64,000 bases of DNA from Phoronis australis (taxonomy: Eukaryota; Phoronida; Phoronidae), in NCBI GenBank assembly GCA_002633005.1, contig NMRA01000013.1, positions 1,070,536-1,134,535 on the forward strand. The letters run 5' to 3'. The notes under the pieces were generated by a model. That model saw nothing but the letters and a program-made list of their open reading frames with translations, did not search any database and was not told the origin of the DNA. This document shows positions 33,616-46,156 of the stretch, piece after piece (the first letter of the stretch is position 1; every line of letters begins with the position of its first letter). A program made the position numbers and the translations under genes.

Positions 33616-36341
33616 TTGATACGCCGTAAAATGTAGCAATTTCGTAAAATGTAACAACTGTTTCATTTACACTGCTACATTTTACGTTGCTGAGCCTCTC
33701 CTAAAATGTAACAAGTTGTTACATTTTACGTAGTTGTTACATTTCACGTCTAACGCACATGCGAGAAATGTGCCATTGTTACATTTTACGAAACCCATGT
33801 CATATTGCAAAGAAAATGACCAAAATCACGAACAAGTGATATCTGACACGGCCAGGGGGTACTGGAATATTTTTAAACGAGGAGTGCCGCGCCCGAAAAA
33901 TTTGAATACCTACCCGTTTAGAGAGTGGGCTCAAACAAAAAAGTGATCCATTTAGAGACTAATTTGTGTAAAAATTCACATTTTCGCACACAGAAATTCA
34001 GAAAAGCCACCTTTTAGATAGCCTACAGTTTTGTCGAAAATGGCACCATTTTGGAGAGTAGTTTTTCTGTGAAAAAACACCTCTTTGGGCTGCATTTTTC
34101 GTATACATCTTCTATAGGAATGACACGGGCTACCTATTATCATTTTTATTTGTATTACGTTAATATCACTACTGTTACTACTGTTAATACTATTACTACT
34201 ATCACCAGTATTACTCGTTATCGTTTTCGTTATCGTTATTATTATTATTAATGTCTTTAAATTTATTTGAGGACACAATACATGTTAGCAAAGTGCTAAT
34301 ATATAATGGTAATCAAAGATTTTAAAATCATCTCATTTACGGTTTAATGTTGTCATCGGGCTTTCAATAGTGGACGGAGAGTGCTTTTCCAAAAGGATTT
34401 TAAAGGGACTCCTATGTTCAGCTTTAACGATATTGATTGTGAGGGACGTCTTGACAGCTGTGGATGCAGCTAGGCCTACTTTTTGAAAACGAGGAGGCTG
34501 AGATTTAAAATCTTATTTAGGCGTGCACCAACTTCGAAAATTAATTATTTCTGAACTATCGGCAAACACTGTATTATTTATAAATATAACTATATCCATC
34601 TGTAGTTTGCCACGAAGAACTGAATTCAGACCGCAATATTGTCTCTGAACATTCCTTGTCAAAGAACTGGGGATCGTTCCACGATGTGTAAGTTCAAAAA
34701 TTGCGTTGAGTTGAACATTGGAGGCAGACAATTTTTTTCGAGAACTAACGACTGGTTGGCTGCGGTCACCGGGTCATTAGACTAGCTGGTAACGGACACA
34801 CAAAACACGTAACGATTTAATGCGAATTGGCCCCAAATTCTTAGAAAAGCACAGTGATTTAACAGAACGATTTAAAATAGGTTCCATTGAAAGTGGCTTA
34901 CATGGAGCACAAAACGCCAACGTCGACGTCACCAATGTTTAATATCAGCATTTAATGCAATGCATCAAAAGGGTTAATGTACCAAATTCCCTGAGATGCG
35001 AGCTGCAAATCAAAAAGTGGCGCCTCATGAGACACCTGACTTCACGTCCATTAGTAACAGAATGGCCAAAGTTTGTCCTAATTTATAGGTACTTAGAACT
35101 AACGACCAATGACCAAATAGCAACTTAATTCACATTTTATCTTAAAAGATAATGGAAAGAGAACGTGCATGATTTTTTTAGTCCCAAAGGCCCGACTGTT
35201 AGCTTTTTTGACTATTGCCCCTTTAAACTATCGACCTAGACCAGGTTTGAGCAAAATGAACATGTCTCTTCAGAGAGCAAAATATTTTCTATTTCCCCAG
35301 CTAGGCATCCCATTTTTACGTATACACGTCACGGTTTGACCTGTTGTTACCACTACTATTTCAGACAAGCTTAACATCACAGAAACAATGATATTTCTTT
35401 CGTTGCTATGCCGTCACTTTTTTAAGATAATGGCTCGCCCTTCTCAAAGGCGATATTTTGCTGTTGCTTTGACAAAATCTGTCAACCTTCCGGCAAATAA
35501 ATGCGTGCTTTTATTTCCTTCCACCGCAACGTCTTTAAGAAATTGTGTTTCGTAACTAAGGTTGTAGACAGCACCCGCCTGCAGCAGAAACTTTGATTTT
35601 GCTCCTTTTGTGTGAAGCAGGGCAATTACTGCATTAGCGATGACTCAAAGGCAATAAAACACTGGCCGAAAAGAATCAAACTATCGTAGACTAAAACTGG
35701 TGTTTTTTCTATCAAATCGGCTTCCGAAACTGAATTTTCAATGAAAAAAATGTTATGAAGAAATACGATAAATATTAGCGACGTCATTGTTGTTCTTACC
35801 AAGGGAAGTGTGTTTACTGTAATATCGGAAACACAATTGGTTTGTAAGCGCCAACAAAAAATTCAAGAGCGGTTTAACGGTAAAAACTTGTTACCTGATC
35901 CTGGAAACTTGTTACATTTTAGGAGAGGTCTAGCAACGTAAAATGTAACAATTGTTACCTGATCCTGGAAACTCCTTTCGTGTGGAGTTGAAATTGTACG
36001 CTGTACATTTTTAGCCATACCATAAAACTAATCGTGTTAAAAAACCATGAAAAATACATAGGGACACATTTATATAGTCGACCTGGCACATTTGATAGAA
36101 TTTGTCAACGGTTTTCCTCCGTGTGACAAATACCATGCAAATTCATGAAATATGACGTCGCTTTCGTAAAATGTAACAATGGTATATTTCTCGCATGTGC
36201 ATTCGACGTAAATTGTAACAATTTCATAAAATGTAACAACTTGTTACATTTTAGGAGAGGTTTAGCAACGTAAAATGTAACAATGACATAAAATGTAACA
36301 ATTGTTACATTTTACGAAATTTTGCATGTTACGGCGTATCA
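33616..36341. mobile_element. 2.73-kb DNA transposon-like element with ~180-bp compound inverted termini
   Basis: Arms 33616-33793 and 36162-36341 are reverse complements over almost their full length, outermost TTGATACGCCGTAA. Each arm holds repeated TAAAATGTAAC/GTTACATTTTA motifs in both orientations. A 5-bp CCGCA flanks both ends (33611-33615 and 36342-36346), a likely target duplication. The interior has only short frames, a TAC/TAT-rich trinucleotide stretch near 34135-34250 and a 22-bp direct repeat at 35888 and 35952. It is non-autonomous; superfamily unknown. Confidence 0.8.
35888..35973 (+). repeat. 22-bp direct repeats enclosing a piece of terminal-repeat sequence
   Basis: TTGTTACCTGATCCTGGAAA and two more bases occur at 35888 and again 64 bp later at 35952. 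Between them lies text identical to part of the element's terminal arm (CATTTTAGGAGAGGTCTAGC), suggesting an internal duplication or gene-conversion event within the element. Confidence 0.7.
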
Positions 36342-38649
36342 CCGCACGTATGCTTATCTCCTGGACCGACGGTGTCGCCACTATCGTTCGCTGAAAACGG
36401 AGGTGTGTGGTGAAGCAAAAGCAAACTAGTCTCTCAATAACTTTTTACACTCGCGGTGTGGTGTGAGTCTGTCCGACGGGATTATGCGACATGGGGAATA
36501 AAACTGAACTGAGTTGATTTGTCTCAAATATGCAAAATGAGCTTAATGTTTAAATCTATTATTTTCGTATTACATTAATCTCCCCTACTTCATTACCAAC
36601 TTGTCATTGGTAATTTTCAGCGCATCATTTGTCTTGTCAAATGTTGTTTGAGACTTGACACTGACAAGTGAACGAGATTGGGATCTATTTTAAAATCAAA
36701 TTACGTCAGATGTCGCACTCATCAAATGTCGGGAGTGTAAAAAGTTATTGAGAGACTGGGATGCGTTCGCTGCGGTGAGTGGTGAAGGTGTGAAAAGACC
36801 TTAAACATTTCGCCTAGAAAAAGTGGAGGAAGACATTATGTCGCAATGAGATGTCACAACAACCAGAAGAAGCTGATGTGCGCGTGGAAGCAATCAATTT
36901 GCAGTGAACAGGGTGATAAACGTCAAGCTTGCCCGTGTTTGCCGCCGCTAAGGATGTTTTGTATTCCCAAGAACTCAGTAAGGATTTTGAGTTGGGGGGG
37001 GGGGGGNAATTTCGCCTCGTGCGTGCGCCCAGCCTAAAATGTAGTTATGAAGGGGGTCTCGAATTTATGGGTTTTTGGATCTTATTACAAAACAAAAAAC
37101 GGGGTTTGTTCAAGGCCTATGCATTGTGTATTCGCCCCCGAGCCCCCGTGGGTGCGCGCATATGCTAGTCAGCAATTCGCACCCCAAACCGTCAAATGGA
37201 ATCTGAGAGAATTTTAGGGGGCCATGGCCCCCTTCTTCCCCTAAATCCGCCACTGATACTATGTATTATTTAAAGAAAAATAAGTTTTGTTGACCGTTTT
37301 ATAATGTTTGCGTCTAGAAAAAGAAAATAAAAAGTGTCATCATCATAATGTCGGCTGACAGTGTAAGTTTGAATATTTAGACATCGCGCAGTAAAAAAAA
37401 AATAATTATACAGTACACGTTATCGCCATCAATTGCAGTTATTCAAGACTAGCAGAAAAATCCTATGAAGTTTGTTTTTCTCACGACTGTAAAATTCGTT
37501 CAGGAGTATGAGTTAGGAGTATAACGGGACTTTATATAACTAGTGAAGGTACTCATACTCAAGTGTATTGTTGAAAAATCAAACATGCAGGTAAGTTCGT
37601 TGCATTATATTGCCTAGTGTCTGCAACTCTGCTAGTCTCCGAATCACAACCTGAAGCAGACGAAATCTTCTTAATTTGGTTTTGTTTTGTAAACAGAGAC
37701 CTGCAATATTATAAAGCACTAACTTATAGCCAGTGACATTAGCAATGAAGTAGATTGCGAGTCTGCCATAACTTATGGTTTATATATGTTTCAAGTCTAC
37801 GCTGTCGCTGGTCTTGAACTGCACTGGTTTCAGCACCTTAATGTCGCATGGTCACGTGATCCCGTAATGGCGGTCTCCGCATTTTGGCGCGAGAGACCCG
37901 AGGCTGTGCCCCCCTTACGTCATCCCCGATCTGTCAATGTAGTATTGGCTTTCATTGTTAAAAATCCAAAAGCGTCTGATATCGATCTCCTTCCGGAGAT
38001 GAGTCAACTAGACTTAATATTTCCCAGGGTTTACAAATCAGGAGGTCGTGTGAAGCCCTTAATTGGGGCGGGATAGTGTAACCACGATATTTATTGGCTG
38101 TCAACTGGGTGTACTCTTCCAGTAAGCTAGCGTTGCGCATGCTCGTTGATAAAAAGCGACCGGTAAGTAGTAGCCATTTGATGAACAAAAGACCTGTCGC
38201 AGAACTGACAAACAGAATCCCGCATTTTAAAAATCGGAATTCCGAAGAACGCAGTGTGCACGAGTCCGAAGACAATCTCCTAGTGCTTTGACCAAGGATC
38301 CGATATTTACTTGTCTCCTAAACTTTTTAAAATAAAAAGCGAGCCTCCATTTATGTGGCTTGAACTAAAAAATCTGAAAAATATAGACGAGCAGGAGACA
38401 GTTTTATATGTAGGCACACGGTAATATTCACATACTGTATCTAACACACATGGAGACCAATTAAAGTATACTTTGTCAAAAAGTTCAACAAAAATTATTA
38501 GTTGCAGCAAGTCAATCAGTCGTCAAAAGAGAAATAAGTGAAGAATTCAAGCACATTGCTTCGGACGGTTATCGACCAAATCAATCACATGTTGTAAAAC
38601 TACTCGCACATCCTATGGGATTTTAAAGTCCTAGAAGCACACGTTTTTA
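36342..38649. other. non-coding stretch with G-run and assembly ambiguity
   Basis: A run of about 13 G ends in an N at 37007, an unresolved homopolymer. A CAGTGGCGGAT-family repeat is at 37172-37255. The overlapping open frames at 37786-38290 on both strands are mutual shadows and match no known family. Confidence 0.4.
37172..37255 (-). repeat. CAGTGGCGGAT-family repeat
   Basis: The minus strand reads CAGTGGCGGATTTAGGGG, then GGGGGCCATGGCCCCC and CAGATTCCATTTG, matching 5925-6010 base for base over long runs. Its far end lacks the GGATCCGCC terminus, so it is 3'-truncated. Confidence 0.75.
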
Positions 38650-40550
38650 ACGCTTACTATATGGTTAGAAGACATTATAAGGAACCACGCAGTACTTATT
38701 TCATAACCAATACACAATTCGTAGTCGAAGAAAATATAAATAAACGCGTCACTCACGATTCCGACCCCGGCAAAGATCATCCCGCCATTATGAACTAACC
38801 GCGAAACCGGAAGTACAATTCATTCAGCAACCCAGGCTTAAGAATGCTGCCTGTGCGACTGAAGCAGTGTCTGTTACCAGCCTGCAAACGGGGATAAAAT
38901 AATCGACAGCGGACCTCTACTTTCACGAAACCAATATAGGGACAATTTGTACTGGAAATGTTGACAAAATAAATAAATTTTGACAAATTATTTTGCCGTC
39001 CTCGGACCAAGACGAAGGCATGTTTTATCGGAATAAATGGTTCAAATCATGAATGCCATATACATACAAAGATAGTTTCCGACACTTGTACGAAATTACG
39101 GACTAGTAACAGTCCTACGTCAACGAGTGAATAACAACCGAGGCCAACAATGGCGCCGGGCTAGGCTAAGCGTGTTTTAGTGGGTTTAATTAACTCTGGT
39201 AAACAAACAGTATAAGCAGAACAACGAACATGAAACATCAAATTGTTGAATAAAATTGCTATACAGTTAGAATATCCTGACAGTTAAACTTGCGAAAATA
39301 TGGAAAATAAATTTAGACGCGTCTTCGCTACAGGCCGGCTGACTGTCAAGAGAATGCCATTTGATGGCGAAATAATTTCAGGTAGAAAACTTGCGATGGT
39401 GCCAAATGGTATAATATAAGTATTAATGACTTTAAAGTAAAAGGAATAATTCCCACTTAGCCAGAAAACTCGTATACGCTGCTAGCCCGGGCGGAGCCGG
39501 ACCGCCTGACCTGCCGTGCGCGGACAGCTGTGCTCCGCATGGCAAAATGAAAACATTAATAAGCTACCTGGCACTGAATGAATGAAATTCCTGTGACAAA
39601 GAGATTGAAAATACTGCGTCATGCTCCTAACACTGCAATATTTTCCCATCTCCGACATTCAGCTCATTGAGTAAAATTCACTACACTCCCACCCGCCCCG
39701 GTTTGTGGCGCGGAATTTTATATTTAGACAACAGAGGTATATATTGTAAGTTTGTTTTTGTGAGGTTTGAAAATATATTTTCCCTGATAATTGAAAATCA
39801 AAGCCAATTTACCAAGTGATTATTTTCCCCGATGATGAGTCACGTCGACTGCAGGCCGGGGAATTACAGATGCGGAGCACACAGTTTTGAGATAAAATTT
39901 GTTTTTATTTGTCGAAACATCGCTGTATGTGGATGTTTTTCTGTTTTACAATTTTAACGGCCAGTAAAGCCGGTGCCGATTTGCTGCCAATCAAACGCAC
40001 TCACACGTCCGGGTAGTCACAGTGACACGGCAATTGTTCACTTCAGGCTGGTACTTTGCATCAATTTCACGATATGGCGATAAGGATAAGACATTTGTTG
40101 ATCAAGAAACTTGTTTCCTCTAATTTATTACCTAGACGGGTAATGTTGCTGAAATTTGACGTACGCTCGCAATGAGTCATGGCTAACTTCAGTAGCCGAG
40201 CGATGGCTACGGGAGACTGCGACGGTACTTCACAAACTTATGCATTAAATACCATTCTTCGTATGCAATGAACAGGTAAAATTTGGACCTTAAATAATTA
40301 AGTTGGTAAAAAAAGAACCAAAATGGGAATCAAAAACAACCAAACAAGTAACAACGCATTTACGCTCGCGGTGATGTCAATACGTCTTCAAGGACAACAT
40401 GCCTGACATTCAGGAATCGTTCCTGAACAGACACACAGGAACTCAGGTCACGGAAATAGACGGCAATAGTCGATGATTTTCCGCTCTCGGCCGAGGTGCA
40501 AAATTGTGCTAAAAAGGCTTTTAGTTTGATAACGGAAAGGATGTGAACAT
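38650..40550. repeat. long dispersed repeat, copy B
   Basis: Matches 29066-30560 in order and orientation, with the strongest similarity at 38650-39108 and again near 40400-40545. It is about 400 bp longer than copy A, so one copy has gained or lost sequence. It may be a non-autonomous transposon; no termini were established. Confidence 0.65.
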
Positions 40551-40631
40551 TATGCCATGTTGAATATTATTTAATTTGGTATGTATTTTGAGGGATTTTG
40601 AACTAGTCGGAGATTGCCCTTTGAATTAAGG

Positions 40632-40877
40632 GGCCCGTTCCAAGAAAATGACTTAAGTTCATTTTTTACTGAAGTCTAAGATTTGTATTAACTTCCAAAC
40701 TTTGAAACTTCCACGTCCTGTAAGTTCGCCAAACTTAAGACAAAACTTTCGCCAAACACTTAAGTCAAGCTTAAGAACTCTTTCGTGAAATGATTTTGAG
40801 ACAAATTTAACTTTTATCTTAAAATTTAGTAAAATTTAAGAATTGTCTTAGCTAAGTCAGTTTTGTTGGAACGGGCC
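40632..40877. mobile_element. 246-bp MITE with GGCCCGTTCCAA termini and TAAGG target duplication
   Basis: Starts GGCCCGTTCCAAGAAAATG and ends TTGGAACGGGCC; 12 bp are perfectly inverted and similarity continues through TGACTTA. TAAGG is present directly before (40627-40631) and after (40878-40882). The interior is rich in CTTAAG/TTAAGA motifs and has no coding frame. Confidence 0.9.
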
Positions 40878-42041
40878 TAAGGACTTTAACATAATTGATT
40901 ATGATTTGCAATATGAAACTTTTCGTTGGGGAGTCTCACTCTCAGTAGGTACATACCAAAGTATACAGTAGGCTATTTGCCTCAAGATGTCGCCTGATCG
41001 TGGGTTTGATATATTTCGGTGACGCAGGAGTGTGCGTGGGTCAGAACAGAATGTGCTCTGAAAGTTGTTCAGAAAAATGTTACTGTTACTAGTCTCGAAA
41101 TGATCAGGAGCTGCGCTACAAGCATGTTTTAAGACCACTTGCAGCGTCATGTTGCAATGGGAGGATTCAGTTATGTGAAATACTGATGATATCGCCTTGA
41201 TAAACACACACTCAAATAATTATCGCTGCCTGTGTTACCATACAAGGTTGACTTTAATTTTAAATTTCAGATGGTGCGCCAACAAAATGGTTTCCAAACT
41301 AAATGCCAACGAAGTCTAAGTTGATATGAATATGTCGCTAGCACGCAGTGTACCTATAAGTCAGCATACAAGTATCGTTCGTGTTTCTTTAATAAACTTT
41401 TAAGAAGACTAAAAGAGCCTTGAACCCGCGTTGCTGTCAAAGAAAATATCAGTGAGTTTGGACCGTTTACCGATCGCAAAGTCTTGCTTTTTATGGAGGT
41501 CCTAGCGTTACTGAACTCTACTCAAGTTTATAGCCGCTATGAAGTATGTCTTCTTAACTGTGAGAGGGAACTTTAATCGTTAAGAACCGATTTCCGACCA
41601 CGTTTACATGACACAACCAAATTTGCCAATGTTAGAGGCTTTTAAACGTCTTTCGCAGACAGCTTACCGCAGCTGTTGTAATTTGTATTCAGGTGTTTGA
41701 AGTGTACATATATACATTCAAATGTACACGCACGCACACGAACACGCACACACACATGAGTAACCGCATCAGCACTAATCAAGGCATTTAACCAAATATC
41801 TCAGAAATTAGAGCTTAACCCGTACAGGGTGTGTTTCAAACGTGCCCACGCTTCAAATGACAATAACTGCGTTGTATTATTTCATATTTACAGATGATCA
41901 AAAAGAAATTAGTGTTTAAACAGAAATAAACGCATTGTTTACATAATTGTGAAAAAAGATTGATTGTCACTTTCTAACACTGCGCGGAGGTGATGATGTA
42001 TTATCATCATATTTGAAGATTCTTGATTTTTCACATCTATC

Positions 42042-42509
42042 TCTAGCCAAATTCTTTGGCACGACGTTTCGGTCGGTCATTTCTCCGGCCATCCTCAGGT
42101 GTTACAAAGTTCTTAAACGAGCGAGCACGTGTATCTAGCATACTCATGGTGGGCTCTCGGGTTATATTCTCTATGTACACACTGGAGTTTGAACCCGGTT
42201 GTCAGCCCAACATTGTCACCACTAGACCTTAAGTCATCCATTAATTTGAGGGAACTTTGCTCTACTTATACATCCCTTATTACTTAAGGTGGGGTAGCTA
42301 GGTGCCGCTTGGCTTCTTGCTATGTTGACTGAAGACATTGCCATGTAGCTATATGTGCCTTGATTCCTTGATCCTTCAATAGTCCAGACTGTTTCACAGT
42401 CCAGTGGAGTATCCGAATGTTCTTCCACTAACAGGTCGTGTTCGGCAATACTGCTTTCTAGTGGTCTTCGCGTTTCACTTATGTAGGATTCGCAGCCACA
42501 CGATGACAT
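42042..42509 (-). pseudogene. possible Penelope-like retroelement endonuclease relic
   Basis: The minus-strand frame at 42509-42234 reads CGCESYISETRRPLESSIAEH near its start, resembling the CG..YIGETGR.L..R..EH motif of GIY-YIG-type endonuclease domains carried by Penelope-like retroelements. Downstream on the same strand, 42042-42110 encodes, in other frames, a GGCCGGAGAAATGACCGACC block typical of the text following such domains. Frameshifts and stops show it is dead. The motif is degenerate, so the call is tentative. Confidence 0.4.
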
Positions 42510-42759
42510 TCATTTTTCCCCAAATGTCTGTCTTTGGCCTTAATTTTAGTGGCCAGTCTTCAACACAAGGTGTCTGATCTACGGTATATCGCTTTTATTT
42601 CAGATTCCTTGCAAATGCATCCTAGTTTAGAAAGGTTCAAAGTAAGTATTTAAGCAACAGAATTTGCTGTGTAGGGCCTCGTTCTACCTTCTCCTGTCAT
42701 TGCGGATTCGATGAAATCACCTTTGTAACCATTCATTTTGAATGTTTGTAGCAGGTTGT

Positions 42760-42826
42760 CCACATCAATAAGAGTGCTGGACTGGCAACCGGAAGGTCCC
42801 GGGTTCAAACCCTGTCTTGTATCAGG
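42760..42826 (+). repeat. tRNA-derived SINE-like fragment
   Basis: Contains AAGAGTGCTGGACTGGCAAC and, next to it, GGTCCCGGGTTCAAACCCTG, which look like the anticodon arm and T arm (B box GGTTCAAACCC) of a tRNA. The 5' half is not convincing, so it is treated as a repeat. Confidence 0.5.
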
Positions 42827-43445
42827 AGAAATATAGTGCAAATGTCCACCGTGCTCGTTCTCCTAAGAATGTTGTAGCACCCGAAAATGGTGAGAGAAAT
42901 GACCGAGAAAAAATCCTCCTGCCAATGTAAATAGGCTAGAGGTTGGTAAAAACAGACCAACAGATTTTAGACATGAAATAAGATTGTCTTTACACTTCCT
43001 TCACGTTTTGAATTTCCATAGCATTTCCGTCGTCATCGTCTTAGCACATTTTCCCCGGTTTGTTTGAAGTCACAAAAACTCCAAACGAAACACGGGTGTT
43101 ATGGGACCCTTCTAAACGAAGCTATAGCGTGCTATACGGCCCCATGGCTGCCAAGCAGGGCTCTTTGTGACAGGTTGGTCCTTGAATACGCAGAAAATGT
43201 TCTGCTGCCTTTGGTAAGGGCTTCTTTCTGACGTTTACTTACCGGCACTGGGGGGTCAAAACGGATACTTCAATTAAAAGCTTCACGACCTAAATGGAAG
43301 ATTTGTCAGGGGTCCCCGATATTAGTCACAACAGGTGAGAGTCCAGGATGTGCGCACTCAATCTCATCAACAAGAAAATTACAGGTTAGGACTGCCGACG
43401 TGCATCGTGCCACTAACTCTACTGAAGAAACACACGACGTACTCA

Positions 43446-43481
43446 CCATAACGAATGCCGGAAACGTATGGTTTCACACCT
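43446..43481 (-). other. exon-like segment ending ATG|GTGAGT, candidate first coding exon of the sGC gene
   Basis: On the minus strand a pyrimidine-rich tract and TTTTAG precede about 33 nt that end in ATG followed directly by GTGAGT. A 5'UTR exon carrying only the initiator codon at its 3' edge would splice in phase 0 to exon 2 and place the heme His at 105. It lies about 15.4 kb upstream, and neither transcript nor homology evidence is available; it could be a chance site or belong to another gene. Confidence 0.25.
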
Positions 43482-44479
43482 AAAATAGAGTAAACAGAAC
43501 AAATTTAGCCCATTTCTACCGCAGGGCAAACGTAACGAGACTGTTATATATTCTTGTTCCAACGATTCAATTTCTAATGACAGCAACAAAACCAATCCTG
43601 TCATAGAACAACCAGCCATAATTTTGACTCAAAATTATATGTCTTGTCAAGCGCTGTCAGATTTCCGTAAATTCTTCGTCTTCAGTTTCTGCTAATTGGA
43701 AAATAATTGCCCGATTGTTGAATTAGACTTCCCTAGCGAGCATACTCACTCACGTGATAAGTATGTTAAGTTGATAGTTCCTATGCATTTCTGTGCGAAA
43801 TAATACATTTGGTTGACTTGTTATGAACTAATTAATGGTTGAATTTACGTGTGAGCAAGAATTGGAAATTTTTCCGTAACAAACGGAGTCTAACTTTGCC
43901 ACGCAAATATAAAGCAGTAGTAATTTTTCAAATCTTTTGAAATATTAAAAATACAGTAACAATGATATAATAGCAAATAGAACACTGGTAGATGAAAAAA
44001 CCGGGATAACACGAAAAGGTCTAATGACTTATTTATTTATATTACACGTTTTCGGCAGGCTCAGCGGTGCTTCGTACGAGCAACTCGTAATCTCCATTTT
44101 TCGAGTTTTTGAACAAAAATTTCACGTGTTTACTTGTTGTTCATGGAAAGTACCTGAAATTTGAAATAAACGCCACTTCACATAGTTGATTTCTTCTCGT
44201 GTAATCAGCAGAGTTATTACTTTCCAAGTCAAATAACAGATCATTCCAGGAGACCACTGGCCTTTATCTGAGATACCTCCTGGGCTTGTTTCCAAGTCAT
44301 GATTGCAAATGATATGGTTTCAATCAGTCTATTCCTTAGACAATTTGCATTATCAGAATCTTTGCGGGAAGATTGTAGTCCTGAACAGATGTACACTATA
44401 CTGAGATCTAATGGAGCTCTAGTCTTAAATGAGGTGACAAAATATGTTCTTGGCGATGAAACCTGGTCTTGAAGATCAC

Positions 44480-44602
44480 GTTTGTTGGTAGAAGCTTAGA
44501 TGCATAATCGTTTTGTTATCTCTGTGGCAGATGCTTCAGTAGTTTGTTGGCAGAAGCTTAGATGAATAATCGTTTTTTATCTCTGTGGCAGATGCGTCAG
44601 TA
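44480..44602 (+). repeat. two tandem 62-bp units
   Basis: Units starting GTTTGTTGGTAGAAGCTTAG at 44480 and GTTTGTTGGCAGAAGCTTAG at 44542 share ATCTCTGTGGCAGATGC. A recent local duplication. Confidence 0.9.
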
Positions 44603-44629
44603 TTCACTAGTGAGATAACAATTTGACGG

Positions 44630-44703
44630 GAAACCGAGGCCGGATTCGAACCCGGGCCTCAAAGTTTCGAGTCGCTTACTTTACCGCCACACCACTGACG
44701 TCA
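44630..44703 (-). repeat. tRNA-derived SINE-like sequence
   Basis: On the minus strand GTGGTGTGGCGGTAAAGTAA (A-box region) is followed by GCCCGGGTTCGAATCC (B box), at tRNA-like spacing, and CGAGGCC/GGCCTCG can pair. The 5' part does not close an acceptor stem. Same family as 23670-23741 by its A-box text. Confidence 0.55.
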
Positions 44704-46156
44704 TCGAACGTGAAATAGGAATACTTAAATGAGCACGCGCAACAATCGCATGTTCTGCAAAGGGCATTGCACCGACATTTATACGCTGTGAAAAATAAGA
44801 CGCATAATTTCCATAAAAGCAGGAAGAGATAACCAGGAAGGGACAACTGTTTTAGCGCATTTTAACGTGTTTTCAAAAGTGATTTCAAAAGCAAATGTTA
44901 AAGGTGTCAGGAATCCAAGCATTGTGTTTGAAAGCTTGACTCTTTAGCTATAAAATGACACCACTTTGGTCCCCAAAGACTGCATATTATTGGCACTGGG
45001 ATGCTTTGAACATGACTTGTTTTACCCTTCCAAAAGATGCCTCTTCCCAGGCATGTACTCGGGCATGATCCTCTTTTTTGAACCAACAGATGTCACTAAT
45101 ATATGCAAATGAGGCTCGCATGTTCTACGTCATATGACGTCATACGACGCGAACTTCCAATATTTGAACCCTCAGGTGCCTATAGTGAATAACTTGAAAC
45201 GAAGTTCTACCTGATTGGGCAGATCCTAGGGCAGATCTAAGAAAATTAAGAACTCACACAAGTCAATGTTCAAAGAACATTGAATGGTTTCACAAGAAAA
45301 TACATTTAATTGTATTTGGATACGTTTGCATGTGTGAAAGCGTGGACTTTGTCATTTTGCTTAAATCCAGATTTAGAAGCAGGTGTTAGTCAAGCTAATT
45401 AGCTGCTCCCGCCACAGTGGCCGGTGTCGTGGCGTACGAGTCGCCGGGAAGTCTGATCCATGCATGCGCAATTCGACGTACTAATGCTAGTCGCTGGTCA
45501 GCTCCGCTATGATTCATTTGAGACGTGCGGCTTAACTCGAACCTAGGCTGGCTCCAAGGTCGCTTTGTTTGACCCAGTTTCGGGAAAAGTTCATTTTAAT
45601 ACGGTCATTTCCTGGTGATTTTAAGTTTTGAAAGATTTAAATTACGAAAAGCTGTAATTAAGTGAAAAATATGTTTGGGATAATCAACATACCTTCTTTT
45701 TGCTAACAGTGACATGAAAAAAGGTTGCCTTCGCCTTTAATTTGCAGTATGCACGGGAATGTCAAGCAAACGATTCGGTTTAGAAGAACCTAAATTCATT
45801 GCACAATACTACTACAAGCATCAAGGAAATGCAAAGACAATCTTTCCAAATTCATGAGCAATGACTTGAACTTCTTTTTCGATCTACGATGTGTAAATTT
45901 TTGAATTTCTTTAGTCTAGTTATTTATTCAATACATTCATGAATATCCCTGTTATCGTTTAGTGTCCTTCTTTGAGATATGGTGGTCTGATGATGGATCG
46001 AATTTTTGCAAGTCAGCCTTCAGCCTTCAAAGTTCAGTGACGCATCGCCATTTCTTACAAGACAGCTTCTGTGCTGTGCACGAATGTTTTGTGTTTTTGG
46101 TGAATTTGGAATCTCAACTTCCCCTCGTGAGTAGTTGGCAGTGTCATGTCGGAGGT

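Noticed and set aside
33660-36310. CRISPR-like array from repeated TAAAATGTAAC motifs
   Set aside because: Repeats are short, irregular, in both orientations and form transposon termini in a eukaryotic genome.
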